Shown: piece by piece, positions 23,491 through 35,878 of the stretch | Layout of the letters: each line of letters begins with the position of its first letter | Numbering within the stretch: position 1 is the first letter of the stretch | Source: Ulota crispa | Taxonomy: Eukaryota; Streptophyta; Bryopsida; Orthotrichales; Orthotrichaceae | DNA: 64,000 nt | NCBI GenBank assembly: GCA_963920765.1 | Contig: OY987248.1 | Span: 6,482,539 to 6,546,538 of the forward strand | Direction of reading: 5' to 3' | The notes under the pieces: generated by a model | Databases searched by the model: none | The model's input: only the letters and a program-made list of their open reading frames with translations | Told to the model about the DNA's origin: nothing | Translations under genes and position numbers: made by a program

Positions 23491-25341
23491 TCAATCTTGG
23501 CAGACACTTGTTTCTTTTCCTATCATTGGTCTAACAATTACAAGGTTCAGTGTTTCTAATTCATGCACCTGCCAATACAGAAGTTCATAGAATGCACTCA
23601 TTTGCTTCACACCAAAATAGTGTATGGGATCGTCTTTCCCATCCTCCCGACCACCCATATCCAAGTACATTTGATGCCACCCTGTGTTCCTAATGACGTC
23701 CAGCCTTGACATTATTTTTGGCCTTGCTCGATGGTTGGCCTACCCATTGAATCTTTGGTTACATCGGTATGGATGTCTGTGATGCAGATACCTATAAGCC
23801 CCACCATACACAAGTTTGTTGCCCCTGACGGACCTATTAGGTAGCACGTCCCTGATCTTCGCCATTCTTGAGTCCGTGTCAGAGCCGCACAATGGACAAC
23901 CCCAACATCCCTTACAGCATAGACCAGATATGAGGTCATACGCTGGAAAGTCTGAGATTGTCCACATCAGCAATCTGTGCATCACAAAACATCAAGAACC
24001 CTTGGGGCGTGAATAATCCAACTTTAAGACGCCCTCCCAAAGAACTTGCAACTCTCATCTTAGTGGACTTATGAAAACATCAATGTTCTTTGCAGTTGGA
24101 GATTGCTTGCCTGATATGAGGATGCTGAGCAAAATGAAAAATTTCTTTGTCACAAACCAAGGTTTCAAGTTATAAATCAAAATCAACACCGGCCAAGTTG
24201 ACCAATTTGTGTTGCTAAGCTTGAATAGATTGACGCCGTCCAACACCAATACTAGTCGCATGTTCCGTTTCTCAGCGCCAAAGTTGCCAAAAGCAACGTC
24301 AAAGTCAATGTGCTTCCAGGCGGGGCTGTCCACTACTGAACGCATCACGCCATCGCTGCTGACATGCTTGGTGTGACCCATTATCATGCTTGCAATATCT
24401 GGTGACCTCCACATTTGCTTTAGACGTGGAATGAGAGGAAAATGTCAAATGACTTTTGCAGGAACAGCATCCGTACCATCCATCCAACGCAATTTGGAAC
24501 ACTTCAGATATTCATTCAACGTCAATTCCTCATCCTCAAACAACATGCATCCATCAAGGTAGGCGTGAATATTAGTATACTCTTAATCTAGTCTTTGGAA
24601 AATTTTCTTTTCCTCATAATGAGTCCTTGGCAACTTGTTGTCAAGGGGCAACAAGTCCTTTGCCAAGTATTGGAGCAACTTGTTTGAGAATCTGTTGCTG
24701 ACACTGAAGACAACACACATGTTCATGAGAACAATGGTGGCTGACACCACGCTTGTCTTTGACCCTATGTACAGAGGTGTCGATGCCAAGTCATACAACT
24801 CCTGCAACCCGTTGAGTGTAGCATTGTCTTGATTGACGTAAGCTATTTCGTGAACGTAGAACAGTGAGCCTATGAGCGGTAAGCCAAGATTTTGTGAGCG
24901 GGAATCAAATTTGAGCTCAAAGTTAATGGAAAAACTTATAGAACAACAGTTTTTCAAGAGAAACATGTTTATTATGTGCAATTATAAGGTCCTATATACA
25001 CATTTATAGGTGAAATTTAATATTTTAACAAAAACTTTTGCTCATGGCTCACGGCTCATGAATCTTTGCTCACGATTTAGCATTCTCCCATCTTGGTCTT
25101 CAAACTCAGGTGTGGTGTCTGGCTCTGCATGGGCCTCCTAGTGCAATTTGTCAACATGGTTGAAGGCTTCCGTCACTTGCCTTTGGACGTCATGATGCTA
25201 GTCTAGAACAATATCGTCGACGTCAGCGCCAGCTCTTTCTTTGACGCCTAACACATCAAGTTTAGCATGGGCTTCATTGACATCAACGTCTTCAAGAACA
25301 TCAATGTTGCCCACAATGATGTTATTGTCATCATAAGCCAT
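23491..25341 (-). pseudogene. CACTA tnp2-type transposase (Transposase_21), decayed
   Basis: The proposed start is ATG at 25,341 (MAYDDNNIIVGN). One frame can be followed to 23,491, over 600 codons, with several stops and no frameshift. Landmarks: LQELYDLASTPLYIGSK and LPLDNKLPRTHYEEKKI near the N-terminus, AWKHIDFDVAFGNFGAEKRNMRLVLVLDGVN, SNTNWSTWPVLILIYNLKPW, then ILLSILISGKQSPTAKNIDVFISPL, LLMWTISDFPAYDLISG and CPLCGSDTDS. This is the Transposase_21 catalytic region, which cuts element ends. Stops at 24,445 (before HFPLIPRL) and 24,055 (before ELQVLWEG) are both TGA at positions where Arg is usual. It is a pseudogene as read from DNA. Confidence 0.85.
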
Positions 25342-25479
25342 ATCTTCAACCCAGATTCCATGCTATGGAAATCCATTCGGTGGATCACTGCCTATTATGG
25401 AACAAGTCAAAAATGGGTCCCTCCTCACAAGCGCGTGGTGTCTTCTTATCACCTCAATACATTTCCGTAAACCCCCATG

Positions 25480-26285
25480 GCAATCCATACACGGACAAGA
25501 ATATGAAGAGTAGTTCTTCTCTGTAGCAACTCACAACTCTGTTTGTAAAATCAAATCGCCGAGTGGGATATGCTGCAGCATCCGTCCGTCGCCTGCAATT
25601 CAGATTCTTGCACCGCAATCAAGCATCATGGATTGCAAGAAAGCTTGTAGTTTAGGGTTTAGAGCAAAGCGACGTCCTCTCCAATGGCACTTGTAGTAGA
25701 TATAACAAAAACCATGGCTTTAGCAACTTCCCACAATTATACATACTCCACATGGAAATCCTACTCATTTATTGTGTCCTAAATTCATTGCAACCACGTC
25801 TCAGACAATGCAGTGTGAATGTAACTATATGTACAAATTGATGTGATATATAACGCTGATCACATGTCTATTGCATCAATTTTGTAATCAATGTCGACAT
25901 CGTTTTGCACTCAGAACATTGAAACTTGCACTTATTTGACGTTGATTAGACATGCACAAGACTTAAACATGTGACTTGAACAATTAACTAACTTGAAGAC
26001 AGTGCTAAAAGTTTCTTTCTTAACCCCTAAAGGACCAAGCCCTTTCTTCTACCAAAATCACTAAAAATTGCCACTATTAGGAGGTTTAGAAAAAGGGGAT
26101 TTCATGTTTTGTTTAGGGGAAATCCAACCATAGGATTTTGACCAAGACTAGAAGAGGTACTTGAGGGGAAAAAATCAGCTCATTCCAAATGGAGAGGGGT
26201 GAGATATTTACATCTAAAGTGAAGAAAAAAATGTTTCTTAACATGCTGCCCAAAATTTTTAGAAGCCTTTCACTATTCATCTAAC
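25480..26285. other. Internal CACTA non-coding region between divergent genes
   Basis: It lies upstream of the minus-strand transposase. No coding frame is seen. It may hold that gene's promoter and 5' untranslated region; no specific element is identified. Confidence 0.35.
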
Positions 26286-26289
26286 AAAA

Positions 26290-26960
26290 AATTGCTCTAC
26301 CCAAAGTTGCCCTTTATTTTTTACATGTAAGAGATCAAGTTAGGTATGTGTGGGAGAATTTTCAAATCCACTTGAATTATACAATACGTGGGAAAAATCA
26401 GTAAGTAAAAACAAGTAGAAACTCAGTCAAACTAGTAGATTGATAAAAAAGTAATTATTGAAAGGAAAAATGCTAATTGCAACGGTGATAATGTTGCAAT
26501 AATCAATCTACTTCCTTCAATTTAGTTTTTTTTAACAAAATACTAAAAATTGAGTAAAATAATGGACTTCAAAGTTGATTTTAGAGTAGAGATTCTATAA
26601 CAGCATGCAAACAAAAACTTGTCATAACTTCCATCTCATTGATTGAAATTGAATAATTCAAATCTCCTCACCTAGATACAAATCTAAAGAACCAATCTCA
26701 AATTTTAAATTTCTGAAAAAGTAATTTATAAAGAATTTTTTGGGCTGCCCAGCCGGGCAGTCCTCCCCAAAATTTCAGAAATTCATGCATAACTTCTTCA
26801 CAAAGTGTTTGAATGAAGAAAAAAATTGATGCCCACGTAGATCGTTGAATTCCCCACTTTCAATAAAAGTTTCAAAAAATCACAAAAAGTAGTTTAGCCA
26901 TAGCTACATGCCCAAAGTCCAACTTCTCCATTGAAGGGACAATGGCCCTGTACGGATTAA
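26290..26960. repeat. Dispersed repeat, copy B, nested in the CACTA element
   Basis: It matches 150-870 in the same orientation along nearly its full length (see copy A). It lies inside the CACTA element, so it either inserted there or was captured by it. Confidence 0.7.
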
Positions 26961-27253
26961 ATAACATCCAACCCAAGAGTATGCTTCAAGTACTTGCATT
27001 CCTCATTGCAAAAGCTACGCACGTGAGTGTCATGACAAGACAAGGAGCACACATTCCATGTTTGCATAGAAAGCGCCAGCTCACAATCAAAAAGTAGCAT
27101 AGCTCATCTTGGTACCTTCATTTCCAAGTTTGTATGTACTTTTCCCTAAATCTTTAAGCTAAGACATTCTCTAATTTGTCCCAAAAATGATAACCAAATC
27201 CTAGGTTCTTGATCTGACCCTACTTTGCTTGGCCTTATATCTTGTGCTTCCGG

Positions 27254-27980
27254 GTGATTGCAAGAAACACCGGTCCAATTTCTTGTCCCCTTCACCTCCT
27301 GCAGGTGCTTTTTGGCTTGTAACTTTTGCATAGCAAGTTCTTTTCAGCTGAAATTTCAAAGGAAGGTACATGTCATAGTTACAGCTCTTCCATAATTTTT
27401 GCAATTTTTTTAAAATTATTTTACTATTTTTTAACAGCCCCCAAACAGGTGTCTACCTTGGCCATTTTGGGGGGTTTTTAGTACTATTTTGAGTCTAGAA
27501 AAGCAAATCTCATGCCACAAATCAAGGAAGTTGTTCATCACAAAGCATTACATGGATTTATAGAAGGGTTTCATAAGATTCTAAATTCCATGCCGTGCAC
27601 ACACCCTCAAAGTGGGCATCTTTTCTCAAATGATTGGTGAAATAAGAAATACTTCTTATAAAAACCACTTTCAACAAGTGAAGCTACTCAAAGACGTCAA
27701 AAACAGCCATTTTTTGTTTTATTTTTTTTTAATTCTTTTACTATTTTCTAAAAATCAAGAAAAAAATGAGCTTTTGTTGGTGATTTTGTTTTGTGCATAA
27801 CTTTTAGAATAAAAAAATTTTAGGTTTGAATTTTTACGAGTATGCTATTTTAAGTGCTTTACAAATTTTCCATATTTTATTTATTTAAAAAAAAACTATT
27901 CCAAAAGCTTGGTAGTACTACAAGCACTACGAGTACTAAGGGTGTTTGAGACAAAACAGTGAAGTGTTTCTTGCAACTAC
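27254..27980. mobile_element. Non-autonomous TIR element, copy C (~727 bp)
   Basis: It begins GTGATTGCAAGAAACAC and ends with GTGTTTCTTGCAACTAC, imperfect inverted repeats of each other. An inverted second copy is at 42,920-43,643. Shared internal landmarks are 'ggtgctttttggcttgtaac', 'ggtgtctaccttggccat' and 'agtactacaagcactacga'-like sequence. It contains no gene. Target duplications were not resolved, so the superfamily is open. Confidence 0.7.
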
Positions 27981-28676
27981 CCTTCATTTATTTTCATTGG
28001 AAGAACCTTGTGTTTTCCTTTAGCCATTTAAGGAGTTGTCCATGTTTTCATGTTATAATTGATGTCTAACATGACATCCATGTGATCTGATTGACGATAA
28101 AATCAACATGTTTGTCATCTGCCTGATGCCATTGTTAACACAAGAGTCGCTACAAATCCAAAACACTGCGTCAAGAAACAAACATGTTTATCTCACTCGT
28201 ATCAGGCATTTGTAAACATCAAATTCAACCAAAACCTAGTAGAGGGTGATTACTATAAATAGTACAATCGGCTAGCAAGCATTGGACAATCATGGAAAAT
28301 TATATACAGTGGGGGCAATGCATGATGACCATGCTAAAACTAACTTGGATCTAGATGCATTGACGTACATGTTCGGGGCGACATTGAGTATGGCATGTGT
28401 AACGTTCCTTACAATGCTTACTATATCATTGTGGACTGAATTATAGACATTCACATTACTGCTGACGTGTTGACGTCTGCTTTGATGTCTCAAGAGACAT
28501 TTTGCACCAAAACATATTATTGTAATCATGAATTTCAAGGAATGGATATGCTCAAATGACCCCACGTGGCCAACTAAATGCACACAATGATCCTTTTGAA
28601 AGGCTTTATTCAGAAGTCTCAAAAAGTCACACAATACGGGAAATAGGGGGTTTTAAAGTCATGCTGGACAAGACAG

Positions 28677-29105
28677 TTGCAACTGAGAAGTTTCACAATG
28701 CCCTTGAAGAACGTCAATGCATTGCATTATGAGGATGATAGGGTTTCCAGAGGTAGAGGAGACTCACTTGTAGAATTCAAGGTCAATAGCACTGCACTTG
28801 AAGTGTTCACAAATTTTGTGGAGGTAGCTGCAGCAATGGCTCCTTCGTCCGCTTCAGCTCCCCTCACACGATCACGAATTGTGCAAGCAGTGCAATGCTC
28901 CTTGAGCAACCAGAGAGAAGATAGAGGGTGCAAAAGTTGCAACTCCTTATCGGAGTGGAGGTTGGGAGGTGACCGAGAGCGGAGGGCTGCCGATCAAAAG
29001 AAGTCCAAGGCTAGCAGAGGTGGGAGCTTGGAGACCAAGGCGAAGAGGGACTTGGGAGGCCAAGGAGGCCACAGATCTTTGTCAAGTGTTCATTCACTGG
29101 CTTAG
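28677..29105 (+). CDS. CACTA accessory gene, candidate 5' exon
   Basis: A 142-codon plus-strand frame begins MQLRSFTMPLKNVNALHYEDDRV and ends in basic, Ser/Gly-rich sequence (SRGGSLETKAKRDLGG). It is not a recognised family. It lies upstream of other plus-strand coding-like segments that together may form the element's second gene, comparable in position to the tnpA-type DNA-binding partner of other CACTA elements. The link between segments is inferred. Confidence 0.4.
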   Translation: MQLRSFTMPLKNVNALHYEDDRVSRGRGDSLVEFKVNSTALEVFTNFVEVAAAMAPSSASAPLTRSRIVQAVQCSLSNQREDRGCKSCNSLSEWRLGGDRERRAADQKKSKASRGGSLETKAKRDLGGQGGHRSLSSVHSLA

Positions 29106-29394
29106 GGCCCGCCCTTGGTGGTAGGTGTCCATCAGGCCGCCGTTTCTGCATTTGGCCTGACGTCGGCTGCTGGTTTTAATGAGCGTGGATCTAACTACGA
29201 GCTTGCTGTGTTGAGGAGCTGCAGCAGATAAGAGAGCAACGGGAACACGTCAAGACCAATCTCGTAGATGTTGACACAAAGGTTTCTTAGCTCAATTCCA
29301 ATTTGTCTTCATCAGTGCTGGTTTCTCTTGTTGTAGGCAAGTATATTGATAGTTTTTCTTACAGTTCCAGCGCTAGACGTGCAGACCAGCAAGG

Positions 29395-29700
29395 ATGGGT
29401 AAGACACCTAGCTTGGGGAAAAGGCCACAATTGCCACAGACAAAGCCAATTGAGATCAACAATGGCCCAAACAAATCCCCCTAGGAGGAGCAGCGGCGGC
29501 GCAGACAAGCTCAGGATACGCAATCCAAGTCGCAATCGGATGCAGGAGCATTGAGCTTGAGAGGGAAAGGAAAGTTGTTGGTGGAGGTGGCACCTCAATG
29601 CCCAATGCCGCTCAAAGGGGAGGTGGTTCAAGGGACAAAGCAACAGACTGACAAGCGAGAGGTTGCGCGAGAGGTATCCCTGGAGCGCAGTGATGGCAGG
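29395..29700 (+). CDS. CACTA accessory gene, candidate exon
   Basis: It opens at MGKTPSLGKRPQLPQTKP just after acceptor-like 'gacgtgcag'. It runs in one frame through EVAPQCPMPLKGEVV and TDKREVAREVSLERSDGR, with a TAG at about 29,470 (one C-to-T from CAG). It is hydrophilic and basic, without a known domain. Confidence 0.4.
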
Positions 29701-30059
29701 TACTGGTTTGAATTCTCATGATGTTTTGGAATATGTCAGTGAGTTGTATGACCAGATGCGCTGGTGTCTAGCCAGACAAGGCTTGATGTTTCTCTAGATG
29801 TTAGAGCTTGCTCAAAAACTGGTATAGAGTGAGGGCTTGGAATTGAATGCAACAAAGGAGGTCACTTCTGGACTGGATGGATGTCTACCAAATTCATTCA
29901 AGTCATGAATTTCCAAATCTTAGTAGACTTGAGATCTAGCTGTATGGAGTTTTCACAATCATGTTAGGTATTTCAAACAAGGCAGAAGTGCAGAGCTGGA
30001 ATTGAGATTGACAGCAGATCTCTTGGGTTAGGCAGGAAAAGTTAGCGGCCGTACTGTGA

Positions 30060-31560
30060 AAATTTGATTCATGTTTGGTAATTATGAATGTTTGGTATTT
30101 TCCCATTCATGTTTGGTGATTTGGATGTGCTTGGATTACATTTTTTCTAATCCAATTGACATGTGATATGCAACTGGACATGGAGGGCAGGTTTTTCAAT
30201 TACTTGTTCAAGTTCTATTTTTATCAAGATATTTGGTGAATTTTTGATCTTGTTACCCAAAATCAAAGAGTGAACTAAATATTTAATCTTGTTTGGTGTT
30301 TGAAGTGGACATGAGTTGGCTTGTTTTGAAACCAGGTTGAGGGGTATGTTGTGGCAAGGGTTCAAAGAGGGGCCTACTAGGGTTCCTTAAAAAAATTTGA
30401 TTCATATTTGGTAATTTTGAGTGTTTACTAATTTCCCATCCATGTTTGTTGATTTGGATGCCTTGGATTACTTTTTTTTTGAAATCAGAATGCTACGTGA
30501 TATGCGAGGGGGCATGGGGGGCGGGATTTTCAATTACTTGGTCAGGTTTTTTGTTCATCAATGGTGTTTGGTGAATTTTTAATCATGTTGGTATTTTTGA
30601 AGAGTATACTAAATTTTTAATCGTGTTTGGTATTTTAATTAGAAATGACTTGTCTTGTTTTGAAACTAGGTTACGAGGTTATGCTATGGGCTAGGCTTGG
30701 GGGCAATCAAGGGCAGGTCTTTCTTTTTTTTTGTTCTATGTTTGATAATTATGAGTGTTTGGTATTTTCCCATTCATGTTTGGTGATTTGGATGGGCCTC
30801 AATTACTTTTTTTTTCTAATCAAATTGACATGTGATATGTAGGTGGGCATGGAGGGCGGATTTTTCAATTACTTGTTCAAGTTTTGTTTTTATCGAGCTG
30901 ATTGGTGAATTTTTGAATATGTAACCCAAAATTGAAGAGTGAACTGAATTTTTAATCATATTTGGTGTTTTATTTGGACACGACTTGCCTTTATTATGAA
31001 ACCAGGTGGAGGTATATTCTGTGGGCAAGGCTTGAGTCAATCAAGGGTGGGTTTTTCATTTTTTTGTTTTATGTTTGGTAATTGTGAGTGTTTGGTATTT
31101 TCCCATTCATGTTTGGCGATTTGGATGGGCTAGACTTGTCTAGTGTTGGAATTGGGATGGGCAGGGGATGTCATGGGGAAGGGTGGGGCTATTTGGGGTG
31201 CAATTTTTCACTTTTTGATTTTATGGTTGGTGTTTGTAAGTGTTTGATATTTTCCCATTCATGCTTGATGGAATGCATAGCCATGGATTGAATTCATTGC
31301 AAATTAAGATTGAGAAGGATCTTGTGGGGATTGCAAAGGTCAGAGGGGCTTTTATTTTGTTTTTCATGTTTGGTGTTAATTGGAGTTGGAAGGCTAATTT
31401 TCAATCATGCTAGGTGATTTTGATGAGCCTGACTTGTGAATATTCCAAATATAGATGGACAAGGAGATTTTGTGGAGGAAGTAGAGGGTTGCACGGTTAG
31501 TTTTTTTCCTTCTTTGTTTCAGGTTTGGTGATTTAGCAATTTCTGTTATTTTTCCAATTA
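30060..31560. repeat. Tandem array, ~335-bp unit, inside the CACTA element
   Basis: The landmark 'gtttggtattttcccattcatgtttggtgatttggatg', described here in parts, recurs near 30,075, 30,405, 30,745 and 31,076, with weaker partial copies near 31,225 and 31,500. Spacing is about 330-340 bases. Units also share 'tcaattacttg' and 'ggtgaatttttgat'. The array lies between coding-like segments of the plus-strand gene, so it may be intronic. Confidence 0.75.
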
Positions 31561-31946
31561 TGTTGGTAGATTGGGCAGCCCAAGTTTGCCAAGATTCCAC
31601 ATTGAATTGGAATGGGAATAACATGGGTACATTGAGGGGTTTGACCAAGGTTTATTTTACGCATGTATTCCAAATTTGGCACACAATTGTTGAGGTTATC
31701 GTTTTAGGTGTCTCAATAGACATGTTTGATGAATGTTTACGACCGATATGTTGTTACAAATGCGTTGATTTTGACGTGGTTTGTTGTGTGTACATTTTTT
31801 TTGAAGTTTTATACATGTGTAGTTGCAAAATCTTATATGTCTCATGTTTTTTAGAATGCTTTGAATGACACTGAAGACATATTAACTGAGATGTGTTGCA
31901 TATGTTGTTTAGTTCTTTTGATTCCTTATCATAAGAGGATGGAGAG

Positions 31947-32198
31947 GTGGATAGCAATGAAGAGGATGAGAGCACCGACAAGGAGGAGTCTGACTTTGAC
32001 CACGCTCCTCTGCCAATTAGGCCAAAGGATGAGAAGCAGCCTTTCAAACGGCTTCGACATCTGCAAGACGTCAAGAGGAAGAAGAAGATACTCACTGACG
32101 TACATCTCAATCCAATTGAGAAGATGGTGAAGACGTTGCGTTCAAATATCAAGCTCCTCTCAAAGGACCTTGATTGCTATTACAATTGGGCGCAGTAG
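31947..32198 (+). CDS. CACTA accessory gene, candidate exon
   Basis: Acidic then basic sequence: MDSNEEDESTDKEESDFDH followed by KRLRHLQDVKRKKKI and PIEKMVKTLRSNIKLLSKDLD. An overlapping frame also starts at 31,861, but this one has the more protein-like composition. It ends at a stop after YNWAQ (one C-to-T step from CAG). Family not recognised. Confidence 0.45.
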   Translation: MDSNEEDESTDKEESDFDHAPLPIRPKDEKQPFKRLRHLQDVKRKKKILTDVHLNPIEKMVKTLRSNIKLLSKDLDCYYNWAQ

Positions 32199-32300
32199 TC
32201 GAAAGGGCTCAAAGACCGATTCTTTGACCCCTTGTATGCGGGTAATTCCATGTCACTTTGAACTTGCTATTGATATTCTTAGGTTATTGTTGTTCTAACA

Positions 32301-32658
32301 TTGCAATCTTGTTCTGATGTTGGTATGCATAAGGTAGTTCATGTTGGCTTGGTGATGGGCATCCTTGCAGAGTGGGAGTTGCGGGAAAGGAATAGGGAGA
32401 AGGAGATCAACGATGAGTGGTTAGGTCCCAGGATGACCAAATTACTCATTACCAAGCATTTTAGACTCAACAAGATGATTGATGAGAACTTGCCAAAGCC
32501 GCCCAAGGTCATTGACGTGCAGTGGGAGTCTCTAGTAGAGAAACGTGCAACGATGGAGTCCAAGGCAAAGTCACAATAGATGCGGGCAATATCACAAGGC
32601 AAGGAGGGCAATACGGCAAAGATGAACGAGCTGCGGACATCTGTGACTTACAGATTGG
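32301..32658 (+). CDS. CACTA accessory gene, candidate exon
   Basis: The plus-strand frame includes ILAEWELRERNREKEINDEWLGPRMTKL and DENLPKPPKVIDVQW. A TAG at 32,577 (one step from CAG) precedes continued coding-like sequence (MRAISQGKEGNTAKMNELR) that ends at a good donor, GATTG|GTAAGA, at about 32,659. It is highly charged and helical. Family not recognised. Confidence 0.5.
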
Positions 32659-32867
32659 TAAGATGCACGTCCTTTCATGTTTTGTTGGACATCCTTAAAG
32701 TTTATGACGTGTGTGTCTTGTCATCCTTGACGTTCTAAATCATGGCAATTGGTTTTTTTCAATATTTTGCTTGACATTTTTATAGCATGTCCCCTGGTAT
32801 GTGACATTGTGGTCGTTTGTATTGACGTTTTTTCCCTAAATTGAAGTGGGTTTCTATGTTTTAAGAT

Positions 32868-33415
32868 AATGAGCTTGGCAAGCAGCCTTATGAGACCAAG
32901 ACTGTTGAGGAGATGGATAAGGAGATGAAGCAGTTGGAGGGTGAGAAGGAAAAAAGGTGTGCAAACTTTAGCAAAGAGGTTGCAGATCTTCAAGGAGAGA
33001 CTGTAGAGATGCAAGGGTTGATTGCAAAGCTGTCATCGGCTATGATGTCTACACAATCTCAGTTGGAGGACACGCTCAAGGAGTTGGCTGCAAGCGTGGT
33101 AGCTCTGGCCGCCGCTAAAGCGTAGGAAGGAAACAAAAACAATTGGCCAGCGATGGAGTTGAGGAGGTGGTGAAGCAGGAAGGGGCAAAGGTAGACACTG
33201 CAAAGTCTGGTGGGGAGAACGAGGTGGCTGTGAGTGGGGATGCGTTGGTGGTTGGAGGAGTGGGGGTAGATGGAGGGGATGCAAACATAGCCACCAAGGA
33301 GGACTTGGTGGTGACAGAGGATGGGGGTGTGGATAGCAACAAGGTTGCGCTAGATGTTAGCACACCCCCAACAAAGGATGCAAGCAACAACGTTGCTGTA
33401 GTCATGCCAGACTAG
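32868..33415 (+). CDS. CACTA accessory gene, coiled-coil and Val/Gly-rich exons
   Basis: After an acceptor-like 'tttctatgttttaag' the frame gives KEMKQLEGEKEKRCANFSKEV and further heptad-like sequence to AAAKA (stop at 33,123), a coiled coil of about 75 residues. A second, shifted frame (33,143-33,415) is acidic and rich in Val, Gly and Asp. The shift implies either an intron or a frameshift. A coiled coil suits a multimerising accessory protein, but the function is inferred from context only. Confidence 0.5.
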
Positions 33416-33959
33416 GTAAACAACAGCTTGTGCATGTTTCTTTAAACGAGGGTGTGTTGATTGAATTGTCTTGTATGACATTTATATATGTAGGCGAACG
33501 TCAATGAGAATGCTTTGGTCAACATCCATTCTAACAATCCATGCTTATGTAGACATTTTGATCTACGTTCTTCGCCACTATTTTGTTGAGGTGATATTTC
33601 CTTGCAACAGCAAGCAATACCCAAAGATCCATATACAATGGGCAACACAGTAGCGGCAAAGAAGGCGGCAAATTCAGCAGGGTCTTTGTCGTCAATGGAA
33701 GCAGTTGCCCCCAAACCAATCGTGACCAACCACTTGAGGTCCATAAAATCAAATAGAAAGGTTAGTGAGTTCTGCAATTTCCATGAATTTGTATGACCAA
33801 GAACCATGGGCACAAGGCTTGACACAGGAAATATGATTGTGTAGGCGGGGGCTTTGACAACAAAGGCGGATGCGGCAAGGAAGAAATGAAGCCATTTCCC
33901 GCTTTTGATGTAGGTGAGTTTGAGGATTTGAGCGTTTTTGCTGTGAAGTTGTCATGGCT

Positions 33960-35862
33960 TCAGTCTATTTGTTTATGTGAGCATTATCTTTAACGGGGTT
34001 GATATCCTTTTCAATGCCGTGTGCAGTATTGCATGTGCATTAGTCCTAACGACGGAGATGGTAGTGTTGACATCTCAATTAACATCCGGCACAACATTAG
34101 ATTTATTCTAGTGGGAGAGGAAGCTTAGCTTTACATGTGGAAGCTGGGGTTTAGTGCCAAGTTACTGTATGTACACGTGGAACCTTGAAGTATGCATTGG
34201 ATTACACTTTATTTCATGGTAATGATGCTTGCATGACTTTCCCTATTGGTCACAACCCCGTGTGGATTATGGTAGGATGAAAGTGTTATAATGCATGTTC
34301 AAAATGTTGTTGAAAACATTGCAATGAGGTCAATGATACACCTAGTACTATGTCAATCTAGTCGTCTAAGGGATGTCTATTTCCGTTACTACTGAAAGAA
34401 GCATGTTTAATGAAATACCTCTATGGACACAGTAGGTGTCCAAAGAAGTATCCAAGTAGGTGTCGTGGGGGGTAGGATTGGAAGTAAGTGGATATTCATA
34501 GAGCTGTTGAGTTCAGTAGTTGACGTTCCTGATGTGTCATCGAAGACATTCATTTAGGCAAACATGAGCTAAATGGTAGGCATACATGAAAACCACCCTA
34601 AACTACTGGCATTCATTCAAACAACTTGGAAACAAGTAAAGAGGTCAAACGCAGCTGTTGTTGCATATTAACAATCACCAATTGAAACCCCATGCCTGGA
34701 ATTCAATGTCATAGAGACATTGTGACGGACAAGCAGAGGGTACATCATGCATGGTGATCGACATCATGTAAACATGCTACGCACAAAGATCAATGTTCTT
34801 CAAAATTAAAGAAACATCCAATTCAATGCTAATTTCACTTCTGAGGATATGAAGACGTACAAGGATCTATACATGTACTGTCAATGAACCCATGTTTTTG
34901 TAACAATATAGCGCATGAACTCACATGCTAATGGACATTTGTTTGTGTACTCCTAAAACATGGCGCACTTCCATGGTTGTAAATTAGAACATTCACACCA
35001 ATTTATGTTACATCCAAAAGGCCGTCCTAAGAACATCCTATGTCAAGGTACTTGTCAATTATAGCACTCTACTCAACAACACCGTACCAAAATATACATG
35101 CTTAATAGGGCATGGGATTTGCTCTAAGAATGCCAAAGTGGACAAATTGAACATCCATATGAACCCCAACGTTGTAGCAATGATTGTCAAGATTGCACAT
35201 GCACGTCAATCCGAATGCCAACAAGGTAACCCTAAATCAAGACGTTGTTGCAAAATTTTACAATTCCAAAGAAATCAAAATGAATCATATATGTTACATT
35301 TAACGCCTTGGGTGACCAAAGGTACATCAATGAGGACATTGAACCGGACCCTCAACCCTGATGTCCAACCTCAAACATACCCCTATTTGCCTAATGAGGA
35401 ACATCTTACAAAATAGGATCATGTTACATTGCACGTTGGTGTGGACATAGGTTGTAATGCTGTTGATATTTTCAATGGTAGGGTAACATTGGGCTGGATG
35501 TCCTTATTGACGTTGATCTTGATGTTGGAATTGGTCACTCTTATCCCACTTTGACACGCCACACAAGCTTTTGGAATGCATGCATGTTAGAGTTGATGTC
35601 AGATTTTAACCGGATGAAAAAGAAAAAATTATCGGATGAAGTTTTCTAGGGCGGGTATTGCCCATCTACCCCATAGGGCAGTTTTTTCTTACCCCCATAG
35701 CCATGTTGAAGTTGACGTTCATTAAAAACATGCTCTTTTTTTCCTGAAATTTTTGATGTTTTTTGCTAATCAAGGTTAACGCAAAAATTTTGACATACCA
35801 ACGGATGCGTTTGACATCCAAATCAACACAAAATTGGCATTTTTTGAACATCTAAGAAAATG
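33960..35862. other. CACTA right subterminal region
   Basis: Non-coding. Motifs of the GACAT, AACATC and GACGTT kind recur in both orientations, mirroring the left subterminal region. Open frames here (for example 35138-35416) show no domain. Confidence 0.55.
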
Positions 35863-35878
35863 CAGGTTTCTTATAGTG
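35863..35878 (-). repeat. CACTA right terminal inverted repeat
   Basis: It is the perfect 16-base inverted match to 19,257-19,272, followed by the target duplication TTG. Confidence 0.9.

Larger units (their letters stand above)
19257..35878. mobile_element. CACTA (En/Spm-type) DNA transposon, 16.6 kb
   Basis: The element starts with CACTATAAGAAACCTG at 19,257 and ends with its exact reverse complement at 35,878. It is flanked by TTG on both sides (19,254-19,256 and 35,879-35,881), the 3-bp target duplication expected of this superfamily. Inside are a tnp2-type transposase with DUF4218 and DUF4216-like parts on the minus strand and a multi-exon gene on the plus strand. About 1.4 kb at the left end and 1.8 kb at the right end are non-coding and rich in short GACAT/GATGT and GACGT motifs in both orientations, as in CACTA subterminal regions. 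It has nested repeats at 26,290-26,960 and 27,254-27,980. The transposase has several stops, so this copy is probably not autonomous now. Its intact ends and duplication suggest it could still be moved in trans. Confidence 0.9.
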
